Source of the DNA: Candidatus Bathyarchaeota archaeon
Lineage (GTDB): Archaea > Thermoproteota > Bathyarchaeia > TCS64
Direction of reading: 5' to 3'
Assembly (NCBI GenBank): GCA_030691555.1
Contig: JAUYEB010000282.1
Coordinates: forward strand, 1-8,697
Length of the DNA stretch: 8,697 nucleotides
Shown in pieces: positions 1 to 4,196 of the stretch (positions are counted from its first letter, which is position 1; each line of letters starts with the position of its first letter). Position numbers and translations under genes: made by a program. A model generated the notes under the pieces. That model searched no databases, was not told the origin of the DNA, and saw nothing but the letters and a program-made list of their open reading frames with translations.

Positions 1-205
1 CCTGCCTCAGGAGATCCTCCACGTCCGGGAGGGCCTCCCTGTCCGCGAGGCATCGTGTGGCGGCTGCCTTGACCTCGGCCGGCGGTTCCTCGATCCTGTC
101 CCTCTTCAGGTTGATGAAGACCCCGTCGACGGGGTTGTAGCGCCAATCGATCCCCTCATGCTCCACGTAGACGAAGGGGTCGTCGTAACCAGTGACTCTA
201 GCCAT
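1..205 (-). CDS. Unknown protein, N-terminal 68 residues (partial)
   Basis: The reading frame starts at an ATG (203-205) 3 bases after a strong GGAGGA ribosome-binding site preceded by a T-run (about 209-218), and stays open to the window edge, so the C-terminus is missing. The visible part begins MARVTGYDDPFVYVEHEG and is charged, with short beta-prone stretches (FVYVEH, GVFINL) followed by an acidic/helical region (EEPPAEVKAAATRCL, DVEDLLRQ). No signal peptide or membrane segment is seen. I do not recognise the family. It sits 29 bases after the winged-helix gene and shares its unusual ribosome-binding site, so it probably belongs to the same minus-strand operon of the virus-like block. Confidence 0.75.
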   Translation of the reverse strand, partial: MARVTGYDDPFVYVEHEGIDWRYNPVDGVFINLKRDRIEEPPAEVKAAATRCLADREALPDVEDLLRQ

Positions 206-234
206 TTTCCTCCAAAAAGTGACGGGGGATGCAG

Positions 235-474
235 TCACATGAGCCCGAACCTGCTCAGCTCCTCGTAGCTCTCGATGAAGTCAAGGCCCTTCTCGGTCGT
301 CCTGTATCCTTTCCGGCTCTCCTCGAGGAGCCCAAGGCTCAGCAGCTTGGACAGGTAGCCCTTAACTATCTCGAAGTTGAGATTAGCGCCGTAGACGATG
401 CGCGTCTTGATGGCACCGTTCCTGGTCAGCTGGAGGATATCTCGGCAGATATCCATGCTCTCTCGCCTCTTCAT
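235..474 (-). CDS. Winged helix-turn-helix DNA-binding protein, 79 aa
   Basis: A small archaeal-type winged-helix protein, probably a transcription regulator acting on DNA in the cytoplasm. After a short basic start (MKRRESMDIC) comes an N-terminal helix (ICRDILQLTRNGAIKT), then helix-turn-helix (RIVYGANLNFEIVKGYLSKL), a short turn (LGLLEES) and the wing (RKGYRTTEKGLDFIESY). The phrase 'YRTTEKG' before the last helix is typical of archaeal one-domain winged-helix regulators. The frame is open further upstream, but ATG 474 is preferred because the TTTTGGAGGA site lies upstream of it; spacing is rather long (12 bases), and an internal ATG at 456 would give 73 residues. The target is unknown; the inverted repeat at 3785-3810 is a candidate operator. 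Confidence 0.88.
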   Translation of the reverse strand: MKRRESMDICRDILQLTRNGAIKTRIVYGANLNFEIVKGYLSKLLSLGLLEESRKGYRTTEKGLDFIESYEELSRFGLM

Positions 475-495
475 GTTCTCACTATTCCTCCAAAA

Positions 496-504
496 GCGCG
501 CGCG
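496..504. repeat. Alternating GC tract 1
   Basis: Nine alternating G/C bases sit between the PepSY-like gene and the ribosome-binding site of the winged-helix gene. It is one of four such tracts of 9-11 bases in the window, all at gene or element boundaries. Confidence 0.7.
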
Positions 505-524
505 AGGTGGAGGGACTTCCGTAT

Positions 525-944
525 TTACAAGCACTCATCTCCTCCCAGGACATCGCCTTTAAGATCCACCCAGACCTCGAAGTAGTGGCCTGGCCTTGCC
601 GCCTGCTCGAACCTGATGATCCAGAGAAGCTTTGATCCCTGCGTATCCGGCTTCTCCAGATAGAACGCCTTATGCCAGTAGAAGTTGGGCTTCCTCACCT
701 CAAGATCCGTAGACAATACTCGCCCGGTAGTCACGTTGAGGCCGTCGAGGAAGCCCTGGCTGATCTCCACCGCATCAAACAGGCTGATGCCAGGTTGAGA
801 GACGGGTTCAGGTGGGCTGAATACCTGGATCGACTGAGCTGCGGCGACAACCAATATGATGGATGCGGCTGCTAGTAGTATCGAGCCGTATTTCTTCATC
901 GCCCTCAAGATGGAAACCCCTAAGCTCCTGTAGCACCTATACAT
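525..944 (-). CDS. Membrane-anchored PepSY-like extracytoplasmic protein, 139 aa
   Basis: ATG 944 follows TTTTGGAGGA with 7-base spacing. Residues 1-16 are basic (MYRCYRSLGVSILRAMKKYG) and are followed by one hydrophobic helix (about 20-42, ILLAAASIILVVAAA), so the protein is predicted to be anchored or secreted with the rest outside the cell. The outer domain has a PepSY-like pattern: a helix (SLFDAVEISQGFLDG), then strands, ending with FEVWVDLKGDVLGGDECL, the 'V.VD..G.VLG' turn common to PepSY repeats. An NVT sequon could be N-glycosylated. PepSY domains are often linked to inhibition of proteases or to envelope proteins; the function here is inferred only from that pattern. A lipobox is not evident. 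It probably belongs to the virus-like operon. Confidence 0.8.
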   Translation of the reverse strand: MYRCYRSLGVSILRAMKKYGSILLAAASIILVVAAAQSIQVFSPPEPVSQPGISLFDAVEISQGFLDGLNVTTGRVLSTDLEVRKPNFYWHKAFYLEKPDTQGSKLLWIIRFEQAARPGHYFEVWVDLKGDVLGGDECL

Positions 945-965
945 TACAGTTCCTCCAAAAGGGGA

Positions 966-1079
966 TCATTCGGTTGGCTCCTTGAAGTGGTGTAAACAAT
1001 TTCGGCATTTCAGTTCTGGGGCCTTGCTGTAGTCTATGTTCACAGAGCCGCACTTGGGGCACTTAATGAGGGTTTCCAT
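966..1079 (-). CDS. Zinc-ribbon micro-protein, 37 aa
   Basis: A tiny protein with two CxxC knuckles: C7-x2-C10 (KCPKCGS) and C25-x2-C28 (KCRNCLHH), spaced by 14 residues, the classic rubredoxin-like zinc ribbon. The remainder is short beta-prone sequence, so the whole protein is probably one zinc-bound fold. Its ATG (1077-1079) overlaps the TGA of the preceding 65-residue gene in a TGATG arrangement, which suggests translational coupling; a GGAG lies 11 bases before the start inside the upstream gene. Archaeal viruses and plasmids commonly encode such mini zinc ribbons, whose roles (DNA or protein binding) are mostly unknown. The stop TGA is followed closely by the ribosome-binding site for the PepSY-like gene. 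Confidence 0.85.
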   Translation of the reverse strand: METLIKCPKCGSVNIDYSKAPELKCRNCLHHFKEPTE

Positions 1080-1276
1080 CACTTATTCTTCTCCAGAACA
1101 CCTTCGGTTAGCATAGACTTCAGCTTCATCTCTTTAGTCGTCAGCCTCATCTCACGGTATGGAGACTCTATAATCTCTAGTACAAGAAGCTGTTTCAGAA
1201 GGTTGCTATCAAGGGACAATATCATGGTAGCGATACTGTCGGCGTAGCCCTTGAGAAACGCATCATCCTTCGCCAT
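1079..1276 (-). CDS. Unknown small helical protein, 65 aa
   Basis: ATG 1276 is preceded by TTGGAGGAATAAAA, a good ribosome-binding site. The protein (MAKDDAFLKGYADSIATMIL...) is predicted to be almost all alpha-helical: one helix around residues 5-24, a second around 25-38 (LLKQLLVLEIIES), and a basic third segment (TTKEMKLKSMLTEGVLEKNK). Hydrophobic positions recur in a heptad-like way, so a helical hairpin or small coiled coil is plausible. I do not recognise the family. It lies in the polycistronic run between the 80-residue unknown and the zinc-ribbon gene, and its stop codon overlaps the zinc-ribbon start, so the two are likely made together. Confidence 0.8.
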   Translation of the reverse strand: MAKDDAFLKGYADSIATMILSLDSNLLKQLLVLEIIESPYREMRLTTKEMKLKSMLTEGVLEKNK

Positions 1277-1302
1277 TTTTATTCCTCCAATCAGAAAAAG
1301 GT

Positions 1303-1545
1303 TTAGAGCATGGTGAAGGGGTACGGCACACCCCCGTCGGGGAATATGACCCTGTGGGGTGTCCTCGAGTAGTCCGACCTGACGTAGAACCCATCGCCCT
1401 CCCTGTAGGCGACGAGATCCTTGTCCCTGAACCGGAGGGTGTCCGAGGACACCACAACGATGGTGCCCTTCTCGACGCGGAAGGTCATGTCCTCCGTGTG
1501 TATCACGGTGTTCTTACGCAGAACACCCAGCTTCTCTACGCTCAT
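1303..1545 (-). CDS. Unknown small beta-rich protein, 80 aa
   Basis: The start chosen is ATG 1545, five bases after TTTTTGGAGGA; the frame is open further upstream but runs through the preceding broken gene and has no ribosome-binding site. The sequence alternates short strands and turns (GVLRKNTVIHTEDMTFRV, GTIVVVSSDTLRF, DLVAYREGDGFYV), suggesting a small all-beta barrel, perhaps SH3-like; this is inference from pattern, not a family match. The C-terminus RVIFPDGGVPYPFTML contains a Pro/Gly turn. No cysteines, membrane helix or signal peptide. Spacing to the next gene downstream is about 26 bases and holds that gene's ribosome-binding site, consistent with one operon. Confidence 0.8.
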   Translation of the reverse strand: MSVEKLGVLRKNTVIHTEDMTFRVEKGTIVVVSSDTLRFRDKDLVAYREGDGFYVRSDYSRTPHRVIFPDGGVPYPFTML

Positions 1546-1550
1546 GCGTA

Positions 1551-1566
1551 TCCTCCAAAAAGGGTG
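1551..1566 (-). repeat. Extended ribosome-binding site, copy 1 of exact 16-bp repeat
   Basis: The plus-strand sequence TCCTCCAAAAAGGGTG occurs here and again at 1843-1858, before two different minus-strand genes. Read on the minus strand it is CACCCTTTTTGGAGGA. Similar forms lie before the genes starting at 205, 474, 944 and 1276. GGAGG is an ordinary Shine-Dalgarno core; the conserved T-run directly in front of it is not part of the anti-Shine-Dalgarno pairing. Confidence 0.8.
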
Positions 1567-1568
1567 GA

Positions 1569-1838
1569 TCATATCGCCTCCACCTCGTCGATTTTTGGCT
1601 TGTAGCCGGACTCGATGTACCTCGACGCCTTTCGCCCTGCTTCCTCCCAACTGTCCGCCTTGAGGTCTCGAGGTCTACCCAATACTCGTACTTGCCCTCA
1701 TCGATGGCGTCCAGCGGCGACTCCTCGTCGCACTCCTCGCAGATGAAGTCGCCAAGCGGTATTGGCGTCGGGCACACGATTCACGAACTTGCCCGAGCCG
1801 GGAGCCACTCTCTCTCCGCAGATGCTACAGATCTCCAA
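1569..1838 (-). pseudogene. Broken double-CxxC zinc-finger gene (three frame changes)
   Basis: A strong ribosome-binding site (1843-1853) precedes TTG codons at 1841 and 1838, then the frame reads LEICSICGERVAPG. Reading on needs three corrections: removal of one base in the GGG run near 1790-1800 gives GKFVNRVPDANT; a second one-base removal in the following 'ACCG' gives LGDFICEECDEESPLDAID and KYEYWVDL; removal of one copy of an 8-base near-duplication (GACCTCGA/GACCTCAA, about 1668-1683) restores KADSWEEAGRKASRYIESG and a TGA at 1569-1571. The repaired product is about 85-90 residues with CSIC and CEEC knuckles, so a zinc-binding protein. Either the gene has decayed or the assembly contains errors here; the preserved reading sense of all four segments argues that any decay is recent. 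Confidence 0.7.
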
Positions 1839-1842
1839 CAAG

Positions 1843-1858
1843 TCCTCCAAAAAGGGTG
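1843..1858 (-). repeat. Extended ribosome-binding site, copy 2 of exact 16-bp repeat
   Basis: Identical to 1551-1566. It positions GGAGG (1844-1848 on the minus strand) 2 and 5 bases before TTG codons 1841 and 1838, which is the main reason to place the start of the broken zinc-finger gene there. Confidence 0.8.
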
Positions 1859-1899
1859 TACGTATTTAGCTCGTCAGAAAGAAGACCGAATTAACCTTC

Positions 1900-1914
1900 T
1901 TTTTATACAGAAAA
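1900..1914 (-). promoter_or_regulatory. Candidate TATA element, copy 1
   Basis: The minus strand carries TTTTCTGTATAAAAA, exactly repeated at 2219-2233. If the TATAAAAA part is a TATA box, transcription would start about 25 bases downstream near 1879, giving a leader of about 40 bases that includes the ribosome-binding site of the zinc-finger gene. This would be the promoter of the left operon (1838 to the window edge). The purine-rich BRE expected upstream is not clear. Confidence 0.45.
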
Positions 1915-1983
1915 GATAGTCTAATTACACGAAAAAAATGCGACCCGGTAGAAAAAGGAAAAGGACGTGAGGATTATGCTTCT

Positions 1984-1993
1984 GCGCGCGCGC
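1984..1993. repeat. Alternating GC tract 2
   Basis: Ten alternating G/C bases lie 20 bases downstream of the stop of the Lys/Glu-rich micro-gene. If that stop were read through, the tract would encode Ala-Arg repeats in the same frame. Confidence 0.7.
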
Positions 1994-2012
1994 CACGTTC
2001 CCTCTTCTTCAG

Positions 2013-2087
2013 TTAAGGCTTTTTCTCTTCGGGTTTCTTTACCTCAGGCTTTTTCTCTTCTTTCTTCTTTCGATTAAAGATAGGCAT
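2013..2087 (-). CDS. Lys/Glu-rich micro-protein, 24 aa
   Basis: ATG 2087 follows GAGGTAACAAGT, a fair ribosome-binding site, and a well-placed promoter lies about 40 bases upstream (2124-2137). The product begins MPIFNRKKKEEKKPEVKK and is built from two KKPE(V/E)KK-like repeats, so it is highly charged and probably unstructured. After its TAA the same frame continues LKKRERGARAEA to a second stop, so a longer 37-residue form existed or could arise by readthrough. I do not recognise it. The repeat of a basic/acidic/proline unit resembles linker tails of nucleic-acid-binding proteins, but the short length makes any function guesswork. Confidence 0.55.
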   Translation of the reverse strand: MPIFNRKKKEEKKPEVKKPEEKKP

Positions 2088-2123
2088 ACTTGTTACCTCA
2101 ATCAATAATTGTTGACGATTTTT

Positions 2124-2137
2124 CTTAAAAGGTTTCT
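2124..2137 (-). promoter_or_regulatory. BRE/TATA promoter of the Lys/Glu-rich gene
   Basis: The minus strand reads AGAAACCTTTTAAG: a GAAAC-type BRE followed by a TTTTAA box. About 26 bases downstream transcription would begin near 2102, giving a 15-base leader that contains GAGGT and then ATG 2087. Spacing fits the archaeal pattern well. Confidence 0.6.
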
Positions 2138-2212
2138 GTTGTGTGTGCGTTATAGCCTATCTGTAAGACATGACAAAACAAAAATAGACTGAGAAATCCA
2201 TTACATCACAAC

Positions 2213-2258
2213 CCACCTTTTTTATACAGAAAAATATGATTTTCCAAAAAGAAGGTGG
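2213..2258. repeat. Inverted repeat enclosing the second TATA element
   Basis: CCACCTT (2213-2219) is the complement of AAGGTGG (2252-2258), with a 32-base AT-rich spacer holding the repeated TATA element at 2219-2233. Another CCCACC at 2261-2266 could compete for the same arm. It may be a terminator/promoter boundary. The rest of 2088-2324 holds no supported gene. Confidence 0.45.
2219..2233 (-). promoter_or_regulatory. Candidate TATA element, copy 2
   Basis: This is the second exact 15-base copy of TTTTCTGTATAAAAA (minus strand). The only supported gene within reach is the Lys/Glu-rich one, about 110 bases beyond the predicted start, which also has its own promoter. A 14-codon ATG frame starting near 2203 has no ribosome-binding site and is not called. 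Confidence 0.35.
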
Positions 2259-2324
2259 AAACCCACCCCAAAGCATCTAAACACATACAAAAGGGTTACT
2301 TTTTGACCTGAGTGCCCTCCTCCT

Positions 2325-2420
2325 TTATGCAGAGGGGACAGGCTGAGGCTCCTTTTGCTTTATCTTCAGCTCAAGGAACCTGAGCTCGCCCTTCCAGTTC
2401 TCTAACTCCACCTTATCCAT
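2325..2420 (-). CDS. Unknown micro-protein, 31 aa
   Basis: ATG 2420 is preceded by GGAGGAGTTAC, a strong ribosome-binding site at good spacing, which is the main support. The product starts MDKVELENWKGELRFLELKIK and is predicted to be one amphipathic helix followed by a Gln/Pro-rich tail ending VPSA. No cysteines or membrane segment. It directly follows the GC-rich structured region (about 2440-2950): the last hairpin of that region (2448-2461) ends about 10 bases before the ribosome-binding site, so the structured RNA could act as a long leader controlling this gene. Function unknown. Confidence 0.6.
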   Translation of the reverse strand: MDKVELENWKGELRFLELKIKQKEPQPVPSA

Positions 2421-2439
2421 GTAACTCCTCCAATCTTTA

Positions 2440-2950
2440 CGCCACCCGCCCCTGATGGGGCTACCCCTAGCTGCTCGTGCCGCGCACGCGCCTCACGCTG
2501 GGAGGGAGTCCCGTCTTCAACAGGGCTATAACCGTTAAACCCGACTTCTTGGACGGCTTCGCCCCTCGGACGGAACCCTGAGGCAGTCCCCATGGACGCA
2601 TCACGCACCTGCGTAAAACGAGCATGCCCATTACTGGAGGTTTCTGGGTCGATCCACTAGGGATCTAAGGGACTCGCCCGTAGAGTCGCCTCTACTCGGG
2701 GCGGGGACGCGAGCGGACGCAGGGACGGCTAGGTAGCTCGGAGGAAGCGCAGGTCTTTCCCACCATGCGCCACATGGCTTACCCAACCTTGTGGATAATT
2801 GATGTGGCACATCGTCAAGGGTGCCTGACTCGCCGCCCTTTCTGCCCGCTCAGCGGGTTGACCCCTCCTGAGGTTTGTCGTCTCAAGGACTCCCCTTCCC
2901 GCTTCTCCGAGTCGGTGTGCTAAAGCGGGACAGCACATTGAACCTCGGCA
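2440..2950 (-). ncRNA. Candidate large structured RNA, about 510 nt
   Basis: No continuous reading frame crosses this GC-rich gap between two minus-strand genes. Minus-strand helices seen by eye, 5' to 3': 2944-2948 with 2907-2911; 2932-2937 with 2916-2921, whose loop (2923-2929) pairs over 7 bases with 2898-2904, forming a pseudoknot; CCCGC/GCGGG (2845-2857); an 11-bp stem 2802-2812 with 2765-2775 needing one U-G pair; a 6-bp hairpin capped by GCGA, a GNRA loop (2680-2695); GATCC/GGATC (2651-2665); CCC(T)GT-TGAAG-ACGGG near 2508-2524; CGTGC/GCACG near 2479-2491; GCCCC/GGGGC (2448-2461). The U-G pair and the GNRA loop work only on the minus strand. No promoter is obvious, and a T7 run (2950-2956) precedes it, so it may be processed from a longer transcript. 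The 3' third may be an IS200/IS605 omegaRNA relic. Confidence 0.6.
2448..2461 (-). repeat. 3' hairpin resembling an IS200/IS605 right end
   Basis: GCCCC-ATCA-GGGGC on the minus strand is a perfect 5-bp hairpin with a 4-base loop. It follows GCTAGGGGTAGC, which could form a competing hairpin. A subterminal GC-rich hairpin in this position is typical of the right ends of IS200/IS605-family elements, where it is bound by the transposase and forms the 3' part of the omegaRNA scaffold. Assignment is by resemblance only. Confidence 0.45.
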
Positions 2951-2956
2951 AAAAAA
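2950..2956 (-). terminator. T7 run after the 153-aa gene
   Basis: Seven T residues follow the stop codon (2963) by 6 bases on the minus strand, immediately before the first helix of the structured region. T-runs are sufficient for termination by archaeal RNA polymerase, so this would end the 153-residue gene's transcript or limit readthrough into the RNA. Confidence 0.5.
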
Positions 2957-2962
2957 GGGGGA

Positions 2963-3424
2963 TTACTTCGGTGGCTTCGCCAAGGCTTTGAGGACTGAGG
3001 GGCTTATCTCAGTGATCGGCTCCAGCTTCTTCCCCGTCACCGCCTCGATTTGGCCGGGTATCACTATCCGGTCCAGGTAGCTGACGGCCTTGACGAAGGG
3101 GGCCATCTTGTCGTAGAGGGGCTGAGCCCTGGTCTTCAGGACGGACTTCGCCTGAACTAGCTCGCCCTGTAGGGTGACGACTTCGCCTCGGACATCTGCT
3201 CCCTCGGCTAGGTAGGCGGACAGCCTCCCGGCTATCTGCTTCCCGATCTGCGTCACCTTGGTCCTCTCCGTGCTGGTGCTCTTCATCAGCAGGGACGCTA
3301 GTGCCCTCCGATGTGCGTGGTAGCCCCACCGCTCTATGATGGTGTCCACTAGCACGTCCCTGGGGGAGACGACTGTCTGCGTCTCCAATTCCTGTGGCTC
3401 TACCTGAGCCTGTTCTTGGTCCAT
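2963..3424 (-). CDS. Unknown helical protein, 153 aa
   Basis: ATG 3424 lies about 11 bases after GGGAG, a weaker ribosome-binding site than in the genes further left. Residues 1-18 are Gln/Glu-rich (MDQEQAQVEPQELETQTVV). The rest is predicted to be mainly helical: a helix with an Arg/His-rich patch (TIIERWGYHAHRRALASLL), a second helix with basic residues (RTKVTQIGKQIAGRLSAYL), a long helix (RGEVVTLQGELVQAKSVL) and a Pro-containing C-terminal half ending ALAKPPK. No cysteines, signal peptide or membrane segment. I do not recognise the family. It might be a structural or DNA-associated protein of the element; this is inference from the basic helical character and the context. It lies 54 bases after the C2H2-like gene. 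Confidence 0.8.
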   Translation of the reverse strand: MDQEQAQVEPQELETQTVVSPRDVLVDTIIERWGYHAHRRALASLLMKSTSTERTKVTQIGKQIAGRLSAYLAEGADVRGEVVTLQGELVQAKSVLKTRAQPLYDKMAPFVKAVSYLDRIVIPGQIEAVTGKKLEPITEISPSVLKALAKPPK

Positions 3425-3478
3425 ACGTTCTCTTCTCCCTTTGGTGGGAGCCCTGAGAAATCGACCCTGACTCCCCGC

Positions 3479-3724
3479 CTATGCTCCCTCTGCAGAAATA
3501 GCTTTGGGTTCACTGAGCTTGCCCCCGTTGTAGGCTCTCCAGAACGTGGGGCTCTGCCAAAATTTCCTGTAGAAGTAATACTCCTCCCTGGAGATCCTGC
3601 TGACCGTGTGTCTGTTCGTCATGTGCCTCTTCTCCGAGTGCTTACGGAGAACGCCCCTTATCTCGCTCTCAAGCTCGGCTATGCAAGCCCAGTTACAGTT
3701 GACGCACCTTCCAAGATACGGCAT
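3479..3724 (-). CDS. C2H2-like zinc-finger protein, 81 aa
   Basis: ATG 3724 follows GAGGT with 7-base spacing. Near the N-terminus C7-x2-C10 (GRCVNCNWAC) is followed 18 residues later by H29-x4-H34 (RKHSEKRHM), the layout of a C2H2 zinc finger with a somewhat long middle; C14 is extra. The second half is basic and aromatic (REEYYFYRKFWQSPTFWRAY), suggesting nucleic-acid contact. Short C2H2 proteins are common in archaeal viruses, and many are transcription regulators. This gene is the first of the minus-strand run and has a TATA-like box inside a perfect 9-bp inverted repeat (3785-3810), so it is probably regulated, possibly by itself or by the winged-helix protein. Confidence 0.82.
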   Translation of the reverse strand: MPYLGRCVNCNWACIAELESEIRGVLRKHSEKRHMTNRHTVSRISREEYYFYRKFWQSPTFWRAYNGGKLSEPKAISAEGA

Positions 3725-3784
3725 GGTTCATACCTCTGCGGGAGTAAGTGCGGTTTAGAGGGGTCTGATGAATCGTACAATTGT

Positions 3785-3810
3785 CTCAGGTTTTTAACTG
3801 TAAACCTGAG
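3785..3810 (-). promoter_or_regulatory. Operator-like inverted repeat over a TATA-like box
   Basis: CTCAGGTTT (3785-3793) and AAACCTGAG (3802-3810) form a perfect 9-bp inverted repeat with an 8-base spacer. On the minus strand the spacer and inner arm contain TTAAAAA, a plausible TATA box. It would start transcription about 25 bases on, near 3770, some 45 bases before the C2H2-like gene. A dimeric regulator bound here would block TBP. Confidence 0.6.
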
Positions 3811-3857
3811 TAAAACATCTGGTTGAACCTTTAACTATGAAAAGACCTATCCCCATG

Positions 3858-4035
3858 CGCCCTAAACGCTGGGAAGGTTGGATTTTCGGTCTCGCCTCTA
3901 AGCTTAACCAGTCCCGATAGGCTTAGACTTCATTTAAGGCTTAGGCTTTTCCGATCCGCTTAGGGCGGTCTTATTTGCCTGAGTCTTATCGGTTGCTCAT
4001 GCTTCAAGCATAAGCGTATTAAACAAAACGCTTAT
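3858..4035. ncRNA. Candidate folded segment with competing hairpins
   Basis: CGCCCTAA (3858-3865) pairs with TTAGGGCG (3960-3967), enclosing TCTAAGC (3897-3903) paired with GCTTAGA (3921-3927). Next come two hairpins that exclude each other: GCT-ATGC/GCAT-AGC around a TTCAA loop (3995-4015), and ATAAGCG (4010-4016) with CGCTTAT (4029-4035). GCTTAG occurs three times. A T5 run follows at 4053-4057. Transcription direction is unknown. Confidence 0.35.
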
Positions 4036-4076
4036 CAAATAAAAGGTTTGCGTTTTTCTGCACAAAAAAGCATAAC

Positions 4077-4094
4077 AAAAAATACGTATTTTTT
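4077..4094. repeat. Perfect 18-bp AT-rich palindrome
   Basis: AAAAAATAC followed directly by GTATTTTTT is a perfect 18-bp palindrome in the AT-rich stretch between the divergent gene blocks. It gives a T6 run on each strand and so could act as a two-way terminator, or as a protein-binding or replication site. Confidence 0.55.
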
Positions 4095-4196
4095 GGTGTG
4101 TTTTGATTTAAACAACTAAAAAAAATAAAATGAATAAAGTAAGATAACTATTATGAGTGTATAGAGTATATAGAATAGATTACTATTAATTATAAT

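Noticed and set aside
1936..1970. 10-codon basic ORF on the plus strand (MRPGRKRKRT)
   Set aside because: It is too short to support, with no ribosome-binding site. Placement after a TATA-like sequence is suggestive only.
2402..2938. Two same-frame minus-strand ORFs (2729-2938 and 2402-2608) as protein genes
   Set aside because: They lack ribosome-binding sites and are separated by stops. The sequence is Arg/Ala/Gly-rich, as expected from a random GC-rich frame. The only protein-like part is a possible TnpB tail, treated as part of the RNA/relic.
2440..2950. RNase P RNA, SRP RNA, group I intron or rRNA fragment
   Set aside because: The conserved GAGGAAAGUCC and ACAGAA motifs of RNase P, the SRP helix 8 sequence and the group I P7 core were looked for and not found on either strand.
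3416..3826. Plus-strand 136-residue ORF
   Set aside because: It is antisense to the C2H2-like gene, whose zinc-ligand pattern and ribosome-binding site are clear, and has no ribosome-binding site.
3837..3920. 27-codon plus-strand ORF (MKRPIPMRPKRWEGW...)
   Set aside because: There is no ribosome-binding site, and the TATA-like sequence is too close for a leaderless start. The stretch is better explained by its base-pairing.
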